From positions 6,241,839 to 6,305,838 of the forward strand of contig NC_087379.1 in the NCBI RefSeq assembly GCF_963675165.1: a DNA stretch of 64,000 nt, given 5' to 3'. Numbering within the stretch: the first letter of the stretch is position 1; each line of letters begins with the position of its first letter. Below, piece by piece: positions 33,048 to 43,825 of this stretch. The notes beneath the pieces were generated by a model. The model worked only from the letters and a program-made list of their open reading frames with translations. It was not told the origin of the DNA and made no database searches. The DNA is from Halichondria panicea (lineage: Eukaryota > Porifera > Demospongiae > Suberitida > Halichondriidae). A program made the position numbers and the translations under genes.

Positions 33048-36000
33048 ATGGGCCTCTACTGCTGTTTGTGTGCGAATGAGTCTCTGGACAACCGAAGGCG
33101 AAAGAACCTCAATGGTCATAGCTGTTCTGAAGCAAGAGAAGTACTTGTGCAGCTCCTTCCAGTACCTCTGCATTGCATCCCTGAAACTAGTGCTAGTGAC
33201 AGTATATTGTGTCACCAGTGCGAGAAACAACTGAAGAATGTCCATGCTCAACAAGAAAAGCTATGCAAGGTAAAGAAGGAAGCAACAGAGCTAATAAATG
33301 GTCTGCTTTCAAGACATGCAGAAGATAACTTATTACCACCACCGCCAAAAAGAAGTAGAGTTATGCAGGAACCCCCCACACCACCCATTCCATCATCTGT
33401 TTCAGTACCAACCATTCCATCAGTGTCAGCAGCAACCATTCCACCAGTGTCAGCAGCAACCATTCCATCAGCGTCAGCAGCAACCATTCCACCGGTGTAC
33501 GTGTCAGCAGCAACCATTCCACCAGTGTCAGCAGCAACCATTCCATCAGCGTCAGCAGCAATGTCAGCAGCTAATCTACGAACAACTGCAGCCACTCAGC
33601 TACCATCATCTCAGATACCGCAAAGCAGCTCTAATTTGCCCAGTTTTGAGGTACATTGATCACATGTATTTATAAATATCACTGTTTATGTGCACATATT
33701 ATATACATTGTATAATTATAGGTTGTAGTACCCTATTCGCAGCAGACCCGAAAGTACATTATCAAAACTCCGACTCGACAGACTGCCATTAGGCGTTTGG
33801 TCCGAAAGAGTTACACCGCTCTTACCTCTGGTACCGTAAACTCTCCTAGGGCAAAGAGGGCATTGTTATCACAGTTGGCACTGACAATCAAAAATGAGAT
33901 GAAGAAGATAGGTACAAATAAACATGATTCAATTTTAAGGGACAACAATGAAGCAGTGAAACGATTCAGCTGGGAGACAGTGAGATTGGAGCTTTATAAG
34001 ATGGTTCCAACTCTCATGTCACTGCTTTCGCTGCTGATACCAAACCCAGAAAACCGTATACCCCTTATTTGCACTATTGCATCCCAATTGTTGAAGTGCA
34101 GGCATCAACACCTATCGTTAGTCCAGAGGGTTGTTTCCGTCATGTTGTATGGACATGGAACTCACAAGCAGGTATTAATTAATTGTTATCATAACTCAAT
34201 AATATTAACACATATTGTTTAATTCCAAGGTGTTCAGCAATCTGCAGCCACTGAACTTATGCCTCTCCCACAAAGGATCGCTGAACATTGTGAGAGGTAT
34301 TTCTCAAGACTATGACGTTGAAGTACAAGAGTGGCGGGACAAGTTGATTGAGAGAATCCCCAAACCCACTGCGGATGTATCGGTAAAATTTGTATCATTT
34401 AGTAATTTTAGCGTGTATAGAATACTCATATCACAGTATCGATCGCTGACACTACCATCACAAACCGCTACTGATGCGGACTACTCCCTGACAGAACAGG
34501 ATGTACCTCTGAGCGAGCTTAACGCAAGCTTCTCATCTGATGACTATAGTCATCCAGATTTTAGTCCGATTACATCTGTTGAGGATAATGAGGTGGATGA
34601 GAACGTAGCAGATGATCTGGAGACCAGTTTAATCGTTGATGATCCTCAGGTAGGTTAGGATAAATACTGTAGACCCATCTAAAACTGACTTCTTCAGAAT
34701 CAAAGTGACCAGTCCCAGCCAACATCAAGTTCCACTTTCACCTGGACTGGATTTAAATTTGTTGGGGACAACCTCGATAAGAGGGTGAAGCCACGGTATC
34801 AAAGAGCAGATATGAGAGGCCATGAAGGGCACTATTTTCATGGTTTTGCTGTTCGTGATAGAATAGATATGTGCAGGTTTTCAGAAGAGAAACCATCTCG
34901 AGTTGAACCACAGGCATCAGAGCTACTAGCGTCCAGTGATGACGTCTCAGCTTACAAAACGGAGTTGGAGATACTAATTTCACGGTAAAGTATCAGCAAA
35001 TAATTATTGCGTTCCATTAGGTTATTTGTATTATAATGCAGAATACTAGTTGAGCACATGGGAGATGTATTTGACAGTGAGAAGAAAAACGTCATGAAAC
35101 ACATCCCCAGTAAATACTCGGAGGAAATGGCATCTTCATCGAAAACGGTATGAAACGTATACAAAGAAAGTGCACTAGTATACATTTACTCATGCATGCA
35201 TATACTAACACTTTGCCTCTCTTAACTTTTTAATTAGGTTCCGCTTAGTGTATTGCTTCTTAATGAGAATAAGCTGGAGGAGATGAGTCAAATTTTGAAG
35301 CACTACATGGAGCTGGTCCCTGCTTTGTCTTGTGAAGGCAAATTTACTCTTGGGAATGGAACCACTATCACGTTCGACGATACAAGGCTATGGGAAGTGC
35401 TTTTTGGAGGAGATCAATTAACGGTAGCCAGAATTCGTGGAACACAGACTCTGAGGGACACTGAGGAAAGCCCTGGAGATCGGCTTGAGGGCATCATCCC
35501 TGTGGTGGAGGACTGGCACACTAGGATGACCTTCTTGAGGGTACAGCAAAGTACAATAATTATATGTGCATGCATGCGCATGCAATAATTATACCCTCGA
35601 ATGTTGCAATAAACTTTTTATGTTTGTTGCCACAGCTTGTCTGGGGGCGTCACTATAGTAAAGAGTCTACCCGGGAAGTAGGCACCATGTATCACCTTCG
35701 AAATCTAATATGCAGGAATGTTGTACCAGCTGACCCGGAGAAGAACATGAATGCAGCCGAAGACTTTATGCTCCTCCTTGTACATTGCCATGTCACAGCA
35801 GCTGCACATCATTTAATGCAAAAGAAAGCTCACAATTTGGCCACGTTAACCAAGGAGATAATCGATACGTTTGTGCATTTTCAAGATGTTTCTCAGATTG
35901 GTCAAACAACACCCGATTCTAATGATAAGGTGCATCTATACGCCACAGAGCTTCTCTCGTTGGGTCTTCTTTGGTACGGGTTTCACGATGCTGTAAGGGA

Positions 36001-36553
36001 GGCAGATGGAGACCGCATATTAAGATACTGGAAGCTGCTTTTGGTGCCTTTCAAATCATCAGCGCATAGGAATTATGCCAAAGAAGCAGTGAATATTCTT
36101 TTTCAGTATCATTATGTATTTTCTGAGAGGCAAAAGATGCAGTTGCTGTGGAGCAGGTGTGTTAACACAAGAGGTTACAAAGGTGCTAACATACCATGTG
36201 ATTTATACATGGAGCATCTCAATCGAAGATTGAAGACAGTTGTTCGTGGCATGGGCTCCAATGTGTCACCAGATAAAATACAGAGAGCTGGGAAAACACT
36301 ACAGCCGATACAAACTGTGTGCGAAGCATTTGAGAAAGAGACTACCAATGAAATACGAAGTGATAGGCATCCCTATCCATCTTTTGAAAAAGATTTTAAG
36401 CTAATTTTTGATACACTGATCAAAAACAAAGTGTTTAGCAATGTTCCTGGCCGAAACCATCCCAGTTATAAATTCAAGAAAAGTATTTTCAAACTGAACT
36501 CCAGAAATGAACTTATAAAAAAAGTTAACACAACCTTAAAGAAGCTAGTCTAG
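33048..36553 (+). CDS. DUF6589-type putative transposase, eight exons
   Basis: Exons: 33048-33650, 33722-34171, 34230-34382, 34437-34649, 34698-34984, 35042-35147, 35238-35540, 35636-36553. All introns are GT...AG, and the exons join in frame to 1,010 residues. The 54-bp third intron has no stop and might be retained. The N-terminus has a CxxC...CxxC pair (CCLC, CHQC), a probable zinc-binding fold like ZAD. Then follows a low-complexity tract of TIPPVSAA repeats from a 24-bp minisatellite (33410-33560). The C-terminal half has GDNLDKRVKPR, HYFHGFAVRDRID, FGGDQLTVARIRG and VEDWHTRM, the hallmarks I associate with DUF6589, which looks like an RNase-H-fold transposase; catalytic Asp positions are my inference. 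The intact frame suggests recent activity. Confidence 0.85.
33405..33572 (+). repeat. 24-bp coding minisatellite in exon 1 of the putative transposase
   Basis: CCATTCCACCAGTGTCAGCA-type units are repeated about seven times, in phase, coding for TIPPVSAA/TIPSASAA. One unit has a 6-bp insertion (VYVSAA). Probably a flexible linker between the zinc-binding N-terminus and the main domain. Confidence 0.85.
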
Positions 36554-36584
36554 AATAATACTTTGCATGTTGTGTGTAATGTAA

Positions 36585-37914
36585 TCATGAGTTCGTTGCA
36601 ATAAAGCCACAAATGTCACAACAACTACTACCTTCTACGTTAATACTGTCTTCTTTGTAATATAAAAAATCTTTAAAAAGTAAACGACGTCTACACATGC
36701 TACTGTTTAAAACATAGTCTTTCATTTTCTTACTAGCATATCTTCCTCCTTTTCCTGCAAATAGTATTGCTTGTGAGGGTTGTCCATCCCTGCCACTACG
36801 CCCAGTTTCTTGTACATACTCCTCAACTGATGAAGGCATACCCCAATGAACAATGGTTCGTATGTCTGGGCAGTCAATACCCATTCCGAAAGCTGTTGTG
36901 GCAATCACTAAACGTAATGTGCTGTCAACTGAGGTGAAAGAATTCAACACATCTTCTTTTTTGCTAACAGAAAGCACTCTAGTAAACATGTCAACTAGTC
37001 GATGACCTTTAACATTGGGACATCCAGGTGGATCAGTTATATAGGATCCGAGACTGCACTTAATCACCATATATAAAGATGAGCAATCGGCATAACTTCG
37101 TACGTAAATCACTGTTTTAGGGTATGACTTCCGTTTTTCTCGAATTTCATCAGCAATTTTTTCACCAAGGCTTTCAACGTCAATCTTAGAGTGAACCTCA
37201 TAAGAAATATTGTCTCGGAAAGGAGGGGAGGCAATTAAAGTAGGATCGTCCATACATAACCTTCTACTGACAATGTAAAATGTTTCTGTTGTAGAGGTAG
37301 CAGTAAGTGCGTGAACACCGACATTGTCTGGAATGAGGCTCCTTAAATCTCCAATCTCCGAAAAAGCGACTCGAAAATCATCTCCCCAGGTTTTAACGCA
37401 GTGGGCTTCATCAACTACTACTGCAACAAGATTCTTTATATACGGTGGTGACAGAAGCATATTTCGAAAAATACCCTTCGCTAATATGCTCTCTGGGGAG
37501 ATGAACACCAACTGAGCTTCTCCTTTCAGTACTCTGTTAATAGCACTACGGTCTGTCTGAGCTTCTCCAACGTATTCCACTGTCAATCCTCCAGCTGCAT
37601 ACTTTTTTTGTTGATCCATCATCAGCGAAGTGAGGGGACTAATACAAAGTACAATGCTTCCAGATGTTCCTGCAAAACAGAAAAATATAGGTACACTCAT
37701 ACAGCAATTTTAGTTCACCTTTCAATTGGTCAAAGGCCATAGGTAATGCAGCAAAGATTACTGACTTTCCATAGCCAGTTGGCAGTGACACAAATGTGTC
37801 CTTTCCTCCAATGATCGAATACATTGCTTTCATTTGCTCTGGCTTTAAATAATGGATCCCAATTGCTCTAGCACTCTCAATTATCACATCTTGCATCTTC
37901 ATGTGTCTTTCCAT
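36585..37914 (-). CDS. RecQ-like ATP-dependent DNA helicase of the transposon, two exons
   Basis: Minus-strand exons 37914-37719 and 37669-36585, separated by a 49-bp GT...AG intron, give 426 residues. Superfamily II motifs follow in order: LPTGYGKS (I, ATP binding), CISPLTSLMMDQ (Ia), VDEAHCVKTWGDDFR (II, DEAH then the RecQ aromatic-rich loop), LTATST (III), TVIYVRS (IV), IATTAFGMGIDCPDIR (V) and YVQETGRSGRDG (VI). A C-terminal Cys cluster (CRRRLLFKDF...CCDIC) matches the RecQ zinc-binding region. WH and HRDC domains are absent, so it is shorter than host RecQ proteins. It ends 31 bp from the end of the putative transposase gene. Likely role: DNA unwinding during transposition (inference). 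Confidence 0.9.
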
Positions 37915-38139
37915 AGTCTTGCACTATAATTATGTACTAAATCTTGAAAGTCATAAACTAAATGTTCCACACTGATTTTTGGCCACACCTAGTACCTGTA
38001 CCACACTACATGTATTTGGTTAACACCCAATTATCACTACTAGGTTATCTAACCGCGGCACTTAGGGCCTGACACGAGTGGTGATAGTGAAGTTCACCAG
38101 ACTCTTGCAAAGAGGCTGGAAATCGAGACTATAAAATCT

Positions 38140-38389
38140 GATGCGGGCGGTGGACCAGAAACCGGAGTATCACTTGGAGTGGCCTAACACAAAGCCTCCT
38201 TTCTTCAGCTCAGCTCTTCACTTCAGGTGTGCTATTTATGCTAGACATATGCACTGACTGGATATACCATAGCCATAGGCCTCCATGCTTTTGCACTTGG
38301 AAGTACATCTACAGTATATAATAGTATAAACATGGCTGTCATTTTATCACATAGATTCTGAATAAAATAATAATGTTTATTAACCCGAG
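38140..38389. other. Remnant flank of the two-gene transposon
   Basis: ACCAGAAACCGGAGTATCACTTGGAGTGGCC (positions 38152-38185) is an inverted match to 29386-29417; both are probably pieces of an older MITE family. No gene. Confidence 0.45.
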
Positions 38390-38510
38390 GCGCGTGGGCG
38401 GCCACGGGTTATAGTAGTCTGTCTGTTTGTTACCCGAGGCGCGTGGGCGGCCACGGGTATAGTAGTCTGTCTGTTTGTTTGTCTGTTTGTTTGTTTGTTT
38501 GTAACGAGTA
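38390..38510. repeat. Duplicated ACCCGAGGCGCGTGGGCGG unit with GTTT tract
   Basis: ACCCGAGGCGCGTGGGCGG...TATAGTAGTCTGTCTGTTTGT occurs twice about 40 bp apart, followed by a (GTTT)n/(GTCT)n run. It resembles the tail of the SINE-like repeats at 11430 and 23380 in reverse. Confidence 0.6.
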
Positions 38511-38675
38511 TATCTACTCACCTGGATGCCATAGCACTGCGTTTACAGCATAGATAGTCTTCACACAACAGTATCTTGGTTTAAATAGTGGCAGATTTTG
38601 ATGTTAAAGCTTCTTTGTCGAGTAAAAGCGAGCAAAAGCTAAGAAGCTTAAACTTGCCACGTGGCCTTGAGTCAA

Positions 38676-38750
38676 GGTACGGGATCACTTCAGCTTAAAA
38701 TACGTAGTCAAGGCTTGATTATGTATTTTCAGCTGAAGTGATCCTGTACC
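38676..38750. repeat. 75-bp imperfect hairpin
   Basis: GGTACGGGATCACTTCAGCT pairs with AGCTGAAGTGATCCTGTACC; the loop carries AAAATAC/GTATTTT. Probably a tiny MITE. Confidence 0.65.
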
Positions 38751-39263
38751 AGGAACAATTGTCAAGAAAGTAGAATTGTGACTGGTTGTTGACTGACTCT
38801 GGATCCTATACGTACTCCAGCCTGGAAGGAGCCATACTTCTCTTAGTCTAAGTCTAAGACTCCAGGCTTCTTTGCTGTGATCCCAGTCCATAGTGCATGT
38901 CTCATGCATGTACGTTGTTAGTTTAGTTTTATTGCTCTTGAGTTGCTGTGCTAGCGCATGCTAGTCATACATGCTACATGCACTGCATTATCACTCATCT
39001 GGTTTCTTTATTATCACGTCACCAGCCGAGGGTTTGCACTTTAGTGCTCTAGTTCCAGTCCTGTCTTCTCTTCTTGAACTTCTCTTGCTTCTTGATGTTC
39101 CTCTTCAGGTATTTCACTTTCATTATTGAAGAGTATACTATACTTCTGTCCAACGACCACTTATATATTATAAGGCTTCAACAAGATTACAGGACGATGA
39201 CAAATTAATCAACGTCACATTTATCTTATTATTAATGTACTACTGTAATGAAAAAAGAAAGGG
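38751..39263. other. Stretch without visible gene
   Basis: AT-rich, with CATGCATG-type alternation near 38900-38990. No supported coding frame or repeat family. Confidence 0.35.
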
Positions 39264-39764
39264 AATCAAAACTAAAAAACATTTGCAATGTGAACGTTGC
39301 TAGGATTGCCAGGAAAAGAAAAGCGTGAAGAAACAAGAAATTCGGCGAGTGCATAACTCCAATCCGTTGCAACGTCATGAACATGTACAGTCGAGTGGCC
39401 TATACTGTTGATAATGATTTTAGAATCAAAACACACTGAAGTTGGGTAAAAATGAACCGATAATCAAGAAATAAGAATTCACAATCATCCACTCACACAT
39501 CCAATACTTGCATGTTTGCTCAACACTGTAAGGAAAACATCACAAACACATTACACAACTTGAAAAAAATTCATAAAAATTACTAAAGGATTGGCCAGGA
39601 AAAGCACAAAAACAAACAAAAAGTATTGCTTAATTAAAACAGTACATGTGAATGACGTTGTAACGGATTGGAGTTATGCACTCGCCGAATTTCGCTTTTT
39701 CGCGCTTTTCTTTTCCTGGCAATCCTAGCAACGTTCACATTGCAAATGTTTTTTAGTTTTGATT
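39264..39764. mobile_element. 501-bp MITE directly upstream of TRIM copy 5
   Basis: Long inverted termini of about 100 bp: AATCAAAACTAAAAAACATT, GTGAACGTTGCTAGGATTGCC and GAGTGCATAACTCCAATCCG at the left, their complements at the right. The right end touches TTTGTACATAGAATCTGC, the preserved leader of TRIM copy 5, only 44 bp before its splice acceptor. Related to 18223-18561. Confidence 0.8.
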
Positions 39765-39848
39765 TGTACATAGAATCTGCAATAATTTTTGCCGATGTTC
39801 CCTCACAGATATCGCCCAGTAAAAAACCTTCGATAAATTCTCAAAGCC

Positions 39849-42092
39849 ATGGCCGAGAGAGTGACGACAAAAGAAGCTCTCAAGAAACTCGATGCTCAAC
39901 TCGAATGCTCCCTTTGTCTCGACACTTTCAAGCAGCCGAAACTCTTGCCTTGTTTTCACGTATTTTGCAAGTCCCCGTGTCTGGAGAAACTAGTGACCAA
40001 GGATGGACCCTCCCTCACTTGTCCCACCTGTCGACACATTGTCCCACTGTCAGAGAGGGGAGTGGCTGGACTGCAATCAGACTTCCACATCGACCACTTG
40101 TTTGAGATACAAGATTCTTTCAACAAGGCCAAGGATGAGAATGCTACAAATTGTGGCAACTGTGAGAATGGCAAAGCCACCGGATACTGTAACGATTGTG
40201 GGGACTTTTTGTGTGACAAGTGTCAAGCTGCTCACAAGATAGTTAAATACACACGTGAACATAAACTAATTTCGTTAGATGAACTCAAAGCTCAAGTGAC
40301 TAGCCTGGTTCCCCCAAAGAAAGCCGTCCCCCATTGCCCCAAACACTCGGAGAATTCCCTCAAGATATACTGTGATACCTGCTCCACTCTCATTTGCACG
40401 GACTGCACCATTCGTCTCCACAAAGATCACAACTACGACCTGGTGGCTGATGTGCTGACCAAGCACAAAGAAGAACTTGTCTCCAGTCTCAAACCAGTCA
40501 AAGAGAAGCTGGACAGTGTAAAACGAGCTCTGAAGGACTTTGACGCAAGAGCCAAGGCAATCCACGATCAGAGGGCCACGATTGAAGCTAACATCCACAA
40601 GGAGATTGACGAACAACATCAACTGTTGGACCAACGAAGGGCAGAGGTTGTGGAAGAGCTAGAGATGCTGACTCAGCAGAAGCTGAAGGATCTGGCGGCA
40701 CAGAAGGACCAAGTGGAGATCACTCAAGTGAAACTGACCAGCTGTCTGGAGTACGCTAAAGGGGGTCTCAAAACAGGCACAGACGGTGAAGTACTCGAAA
40801 TAAAATCTTCCTTTGTTAAGAGAGTTAAACAAATCACTGCAGAATTCGAATCATATGCTATTCAGCCAGAGACAAAGGCTGACATGGAACTGATCACTGA
40901 AGGAAAAGAACCTCTCAAACAAGCTTACCAAGATTTCCTAGAAGTTGATCACAATCGATCATTCAGCTTAGAGAACAGCCACATGACAGGAGATTGTCTG
41001 AAAGATGCTACCTCTGAAGAAACAAAAACTTTATCCTATCAAGCAATGACCAAAAATAACAAGAAATTCAAAGACAAACTTAACCTCAAAGCTGAACTTG
41101 TGCATATCGAAAGCAAAGGCATATTGAAATGTGAAGTGATCAAGGAACCACATGGCCAACACAAGATCAACTATCGCCCTGTGAAACGAGGAAAGCATGA
41201 ACTACACATCACTGTCAATGGGGACGCAGTACGAGACAATCCATTCCCAATAGCTGTAGCCCCATCACCACAGAGCTTCGGCAAGCCTTCCCGAGTTGTA
41301 CGAGGTGTGAAAAAACCACAAGGCACTGTCTTCAACAGTAAGGGACAGTTGGTTGTTGTTGGAGGTGATGGAACTACTGTCTCTGTATTGACACCAGAGG
41401 GTGAGAAGATACGAACGTTTGGACAGCTGAATAATGCAAGAGGAGTGACTGTCGACAAAGACGACAACATGTATGTTGTGGAGACCGGCAATCATCGTGT
41501 GAAAAAGTTCTCATCTGACGGAGAATTTATGGCAGCTGTTGGTAGTCACGGCAGTGGTAACCTTAAGTTTCTGCACCCTATTGGTATCTGTTATAGCAGA
41601 AGAGACAACAACCTGTATGTGGCTGATCGGAGTAACCACAGAATACAAGTGCTCTCTACTGAACTTAATTTCGTTCAATGTTTTGGCGCACAAGGCAATG
41701 GGAACAAACAATTATATAATCCACGGCATGCAACATTTGATAGTGCCAACAACCTTTATGTGACTGATAACGGTAACCATCGAGTACAAGTCTTCACTGC
41801 TGAAGGTCAATTCCTGAGAACCTTCTCACAAAAAGCCAACGGTAGGAAGCTGAGTTGTCCCTATGCCATAGCCATCGACAGCAGTGACACAGTGTACGTC
41901 AGTGAGAATGGATCACATCATGGACCACATCATGTGAGCGTGTTCACATCTCAGGGAGCCTACATCACCACGTTTGGTGGACTTGGAACGAAAGAGGAAC
42001 AGTTTAATAACATTTATGGACTTTCGATTGATAGCAATGATTCTGTTGTTGTGTCCGATCAAGGCAACTGGCGACTGCAGATATTCAAATGA
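39849..42092 (+). CDS. TRIM-NHL protein, copy 5
   Basis: Intact and the longest copy, 747 residues. Domain order as in the others. Differences: RING ligand spacing kept but DGPS for DGRS; B-box linker KDENATNCGNCENG; the most diverged filamin domain (MTKNNKKFKDKLNLKAELV). A small duplication in the last blade gives NGSHHGPHHVS. NHL blade dipeptides are TG, RS and NG, and blade 3 begins FLHPIGICYS like copy 4. It ends with K after LQIF. Its presumed promoter is 14 kb upstream beyond nested transposons; the 501-bp MITE at 39264 could instead supply or disrupt regulation. Confidence 0.92.
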   Translation: MAERVTTKEALKKLDAQLECSLCLDTFKQPKLLPCFHVFCKSPCLEKLVTKDGPSLTCPTCRHIVPLSERGVAGLQSDFHIDHLFEIQDSFNKAKDENATNCGNCENGKATGYCNDCGDFLCDKCQAAHKIVKYTREHKLISLDELKAQVTSLVPPKKAVPHCPKHSENSLKIYCDTCSTLICTDCTIRLHKDHNYDLVADVLTKHKEELVSSLKPVKEKLDSVKRALKDFDARAKAIHDQRATIEANIHKEIDEQHQLLDQRRAEVVEELEMLTQQKLKDLAAQKDQVEITQVKLTSCLEYAKGGLKTGTDGEVLEIKSSFVKRVKQITAEFESYAIQPETKADMELITEGKEPLKQAYQDFLEVDHNRSFSLENSHMTGDCLKDATSEETKTLSYQAMTKNNKKFKDKLNLKAELVHIESKGILKCEVIKEPHGQHKINYRPVKRGKHELHITVNGDAVRDNPFPIAVAPSPQSFGKPSRVVRGVKKPQGTVFNSKGQLVVVGGDGTTVSVLTPEGEKIRTFGQLNNARGVTVDKDDNMYVVETGNHRVKKFSSDGEFMAAVGSHGSGNLKFLHPIGICYSRRDNNLYVADRSNHRIQVLSTELNFVQCFGAQGNGNKQLYNPRHATFDSANNLYVTDNGNHRVQVFTAEGQFLRTFSQKANGRKLSCPYAIAIDSSDTVYVSENGSHHGPHHVSVFTSQGAYITTFGGLGTKEEQFNNIYGLSIDSNDSVVVSDQGNWRLQIFK

Positions 42093-42380
42093 GATAGCTA
42101 GTGCAGCTAGTCAAGCCAAGAACTTTAAGTGGACTGTGTTTGTAGGTAGCTAATTAGCGGTAATAATTTAATTGTTAGCTGCGTTGTTCTAATGTATGTT
42201 TGTCCATGTTTCTATCAAACTAGGACAGCTTACATGTTTATTTGATATATTATGTGCACTTGTAGCCTATTGTGAAATCCAATTTTGTTTTCGTTATATC
42301 AGCTGTGGGATTTTTTGTGAATGTGCTTCAACACAATCATGCATGATTCAAACTTTACTTTTTTCTTAACACAAATACAG

Positions 42381-42508
42381 CTCTGCGGTACAACCTAGAG
42401 GCGGAGTGGCGTAATAGATACCCCGGGGGAAGGACACCGTACAGAGACGACCTCTTTGAGCTATGCAAGGCGGACATCTTGACCGATCACGAGGTCTCCA
42501 ATCTGCAG
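42381..42508 (+). pseudogene. OPA1-like RYNLEAEW exon, best preserved copy
   Basis: After an AATACAG acceptor, 128 nt read LRYNLEAEWRNRYPGGRTPY and then DDLFELCKADILTDHEVSNLQ, ending at a GTGAGG donor. The match is to the middle domain of OPA1 after the GTPase (RFNLE.EW...YP...). The exon itself is open, but the other exons of the unit are broken, and it precedes rather than follows its P-loop exon because of the tandem arrangement. Confidence 0.82.
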
Positions 42509-42774
42509 GTGAGGGGATACTATACACATACGTATGAAAGGAAATTACAAAACCTGTGTTTAGTGGGTAATATTGACTGCTAACACTTTGAGTGGTGGAC
42601 TGTGTCACTGTGAGTCACTAGTAATAATTATAGTTGTAGCAAGGTTTGTAGTATAGTTGCCTGGTAGCTGATTGCAGTAATGCACTATACGCTTTGCTAT
42701 ATATACCCACTATTCCTTACTTCTATGTCAAATGCATGTCAGTGAGGTACTTATTAATTAACAACGGACACACA

Positions 42775-43725
42775 TTTACAGGTGGTGGTGATTGGAGACC
42801 AGAGTGCTGGCAAGACGAGTGTCCTGGAGATGGTTGCTAATGCTCGTATATTCCCACTGGGAGGAGGGGAGATGATGACTCGTAGCCCCACCATGGTTAC
42901 CCTTAGCAACGGAGCGGAATGAGTTGCTATGGTCTCTCTAATATCAGCCAATGACAAGTTTTAACTACACACATTACTATCAGAGCCAAGTGACAACTAC
43001 AGTACCTATTTTTGTTCCTGCTATTAACATTTTAGCATGCACAATCAATTACCAAAATTATTGAACTGTCAATTCAAAATGTCATCACTGTGTATAATTA
43101 AGTGTGACCTGACATCTGCTGACTATTTAATAGTACTGGTAAGCCTCACACAACTTTATACCTTCAATTACACCTACGTACAAATGCTCTAGAAGATCAT
43201 GTGTTGTCTCTCCTTAAAATTGGCATGTATGACTGTATATTATTTCTGTGATTGACTCAGCACTCTATTTGTACTGGTACATTGTAGATCTATTGTGGTG
43301 CTGTAAAATTGGTACAAAATAATTATACCGGTAGTTGTGACCATGTACTCTTCCACCCCACATGTATGACCTCACCAAGGAGGGGGACCTTTGTAGCCTC
43401 TGCACTGAGATTGAGCGTCAGATGAGAGTCTGCGTCCAATCAGGGAAGACCGTGAGCTCTCAGCCCATCTCCCTCACTGTGTACAGACCCCACCTCAAGT
43501 CTAGTTGACCTCCCTGGGATCATCAGTGTGAGTGTCATGTGACTGTACACTCAAATCATGTGACTGTGTGTATCCGTACAGACTGTGACCACTGGTATGG
43601 CCGTTAACATAAGAGAAGATATCATCAAAATGTGCAGGTGTTTTGTGTGTGTTGAGAATGTAGTGTTGAAAAGTTTAGTAAGTAATTCCTGTTCTTCCAC
43701 AGACAGTACATGCAGAACCCAAATA
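42775..43725 (+). pseudogene. OPA1-like remnant, exons 1-4 of the unit before TRIM copy 6
   Basis: P-loop exon 42781-42925 reads [20 protein letters not shown] then [20 protein letters not shown] and LSNGAE before a stop, the best kept of the five. Exon 2 at 43363-43525 lacks bases before VDLPGII (CTCAAGTCTAGTTGAC). Exon 3 lies at 43580-43640 and exon 4 at 43702-43725, cut after RQYMQNPN. Confidence 0.82.
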
Positions 43726-43757
43726 AGTGCTGTAATTAGGTTGCCCTGAGTGCAACC

Positions 43758-43816
43758 TAGTCTCATGAATCAGCCGCACCTTTGGTGTCCAAAGGTGCGG
43801 CTGATTCATGAGACTA
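43758..43816. mobile_element. 59-bp palindromic element with 9-bp duplication
   Basis: TAGTCTCATGAATCAGCCGC...CATGAGACTA is a perfect stem with a 3-base loop (TGT). AGTGCAACC flanks it on both sides (43749-43757, 43817-43825). The TAGTCT...AGACTA ends are identical to those of the two-gene transposon at 32867. Confidence 0.88.
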
Positions 43817-43825
43817 AGTGCAACC

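Larger units (their letters stand above)
32867..38131 (+). mobile_element. Autonomous two-gene DNA transposon (DUF6589 putative transposase + RecQ-like helicase)
   Basis: The 5,265-bp element is bounded by TAGTCT at the left and AGACTA at the right, with TAAAATCT directly repeated outside both ends (32859-32866 and 38132-38139). One extra A at the left would make a 9-bp duplication if one A was lost at the right. Subterminal sequences are similar in inverted orientation (GGTGAACTT about 40 bp from each end, then TCGTG-CAG). The element contains exactly two genes, convergent and 31 bp apart, both free of stops once short introns are removed. From memory, helicase-carrying Academ elements (AcademH) of animals and fungi have a similar gene pair. 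The boundary call rests on the duplication, not on long inverted repeats. Confidence 0.75.
25521..39808 (+). other. Putative 14.3-kb 5'-UTR intron of TRIM copy 5 filled with transposons
   Basis: The donor GTGAGTTAATCC at 25521 and acceptor GTTCCCTCACAG ending at 39808 are the same pair that bounds 124-193-bp introns in the other type I units. The leader reads normally to GTGTGTATTTAAGTATTAGTTA (25657), and normal sequence resumes at TTTGTACATAGAATCTGC (39765). Everything between is inserted mobile DNA. Whether the intron is still spliced is unknown. Confidence 0.5.

Noticed and set aside
33248-33595. Minus-strand frame with repeated GMVAADT units
   Set aside because: It is the complement of the 24-bp coding minisatellite in exon 1 of the putative transposase.
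29384-38190. Inverted match CCAAGTGAYACTCYGGTTTCTGGTCC at 29386 and 38152 as termini of the helicase transposon
   Set aside because: No matching target duplication, and the span would include several unrelated nested elements. The TAGTCT/AGACTA boundaries with TAAAATCT duplications fit exactly around the two genes. The match is better read as two pieces of an older MITE family.
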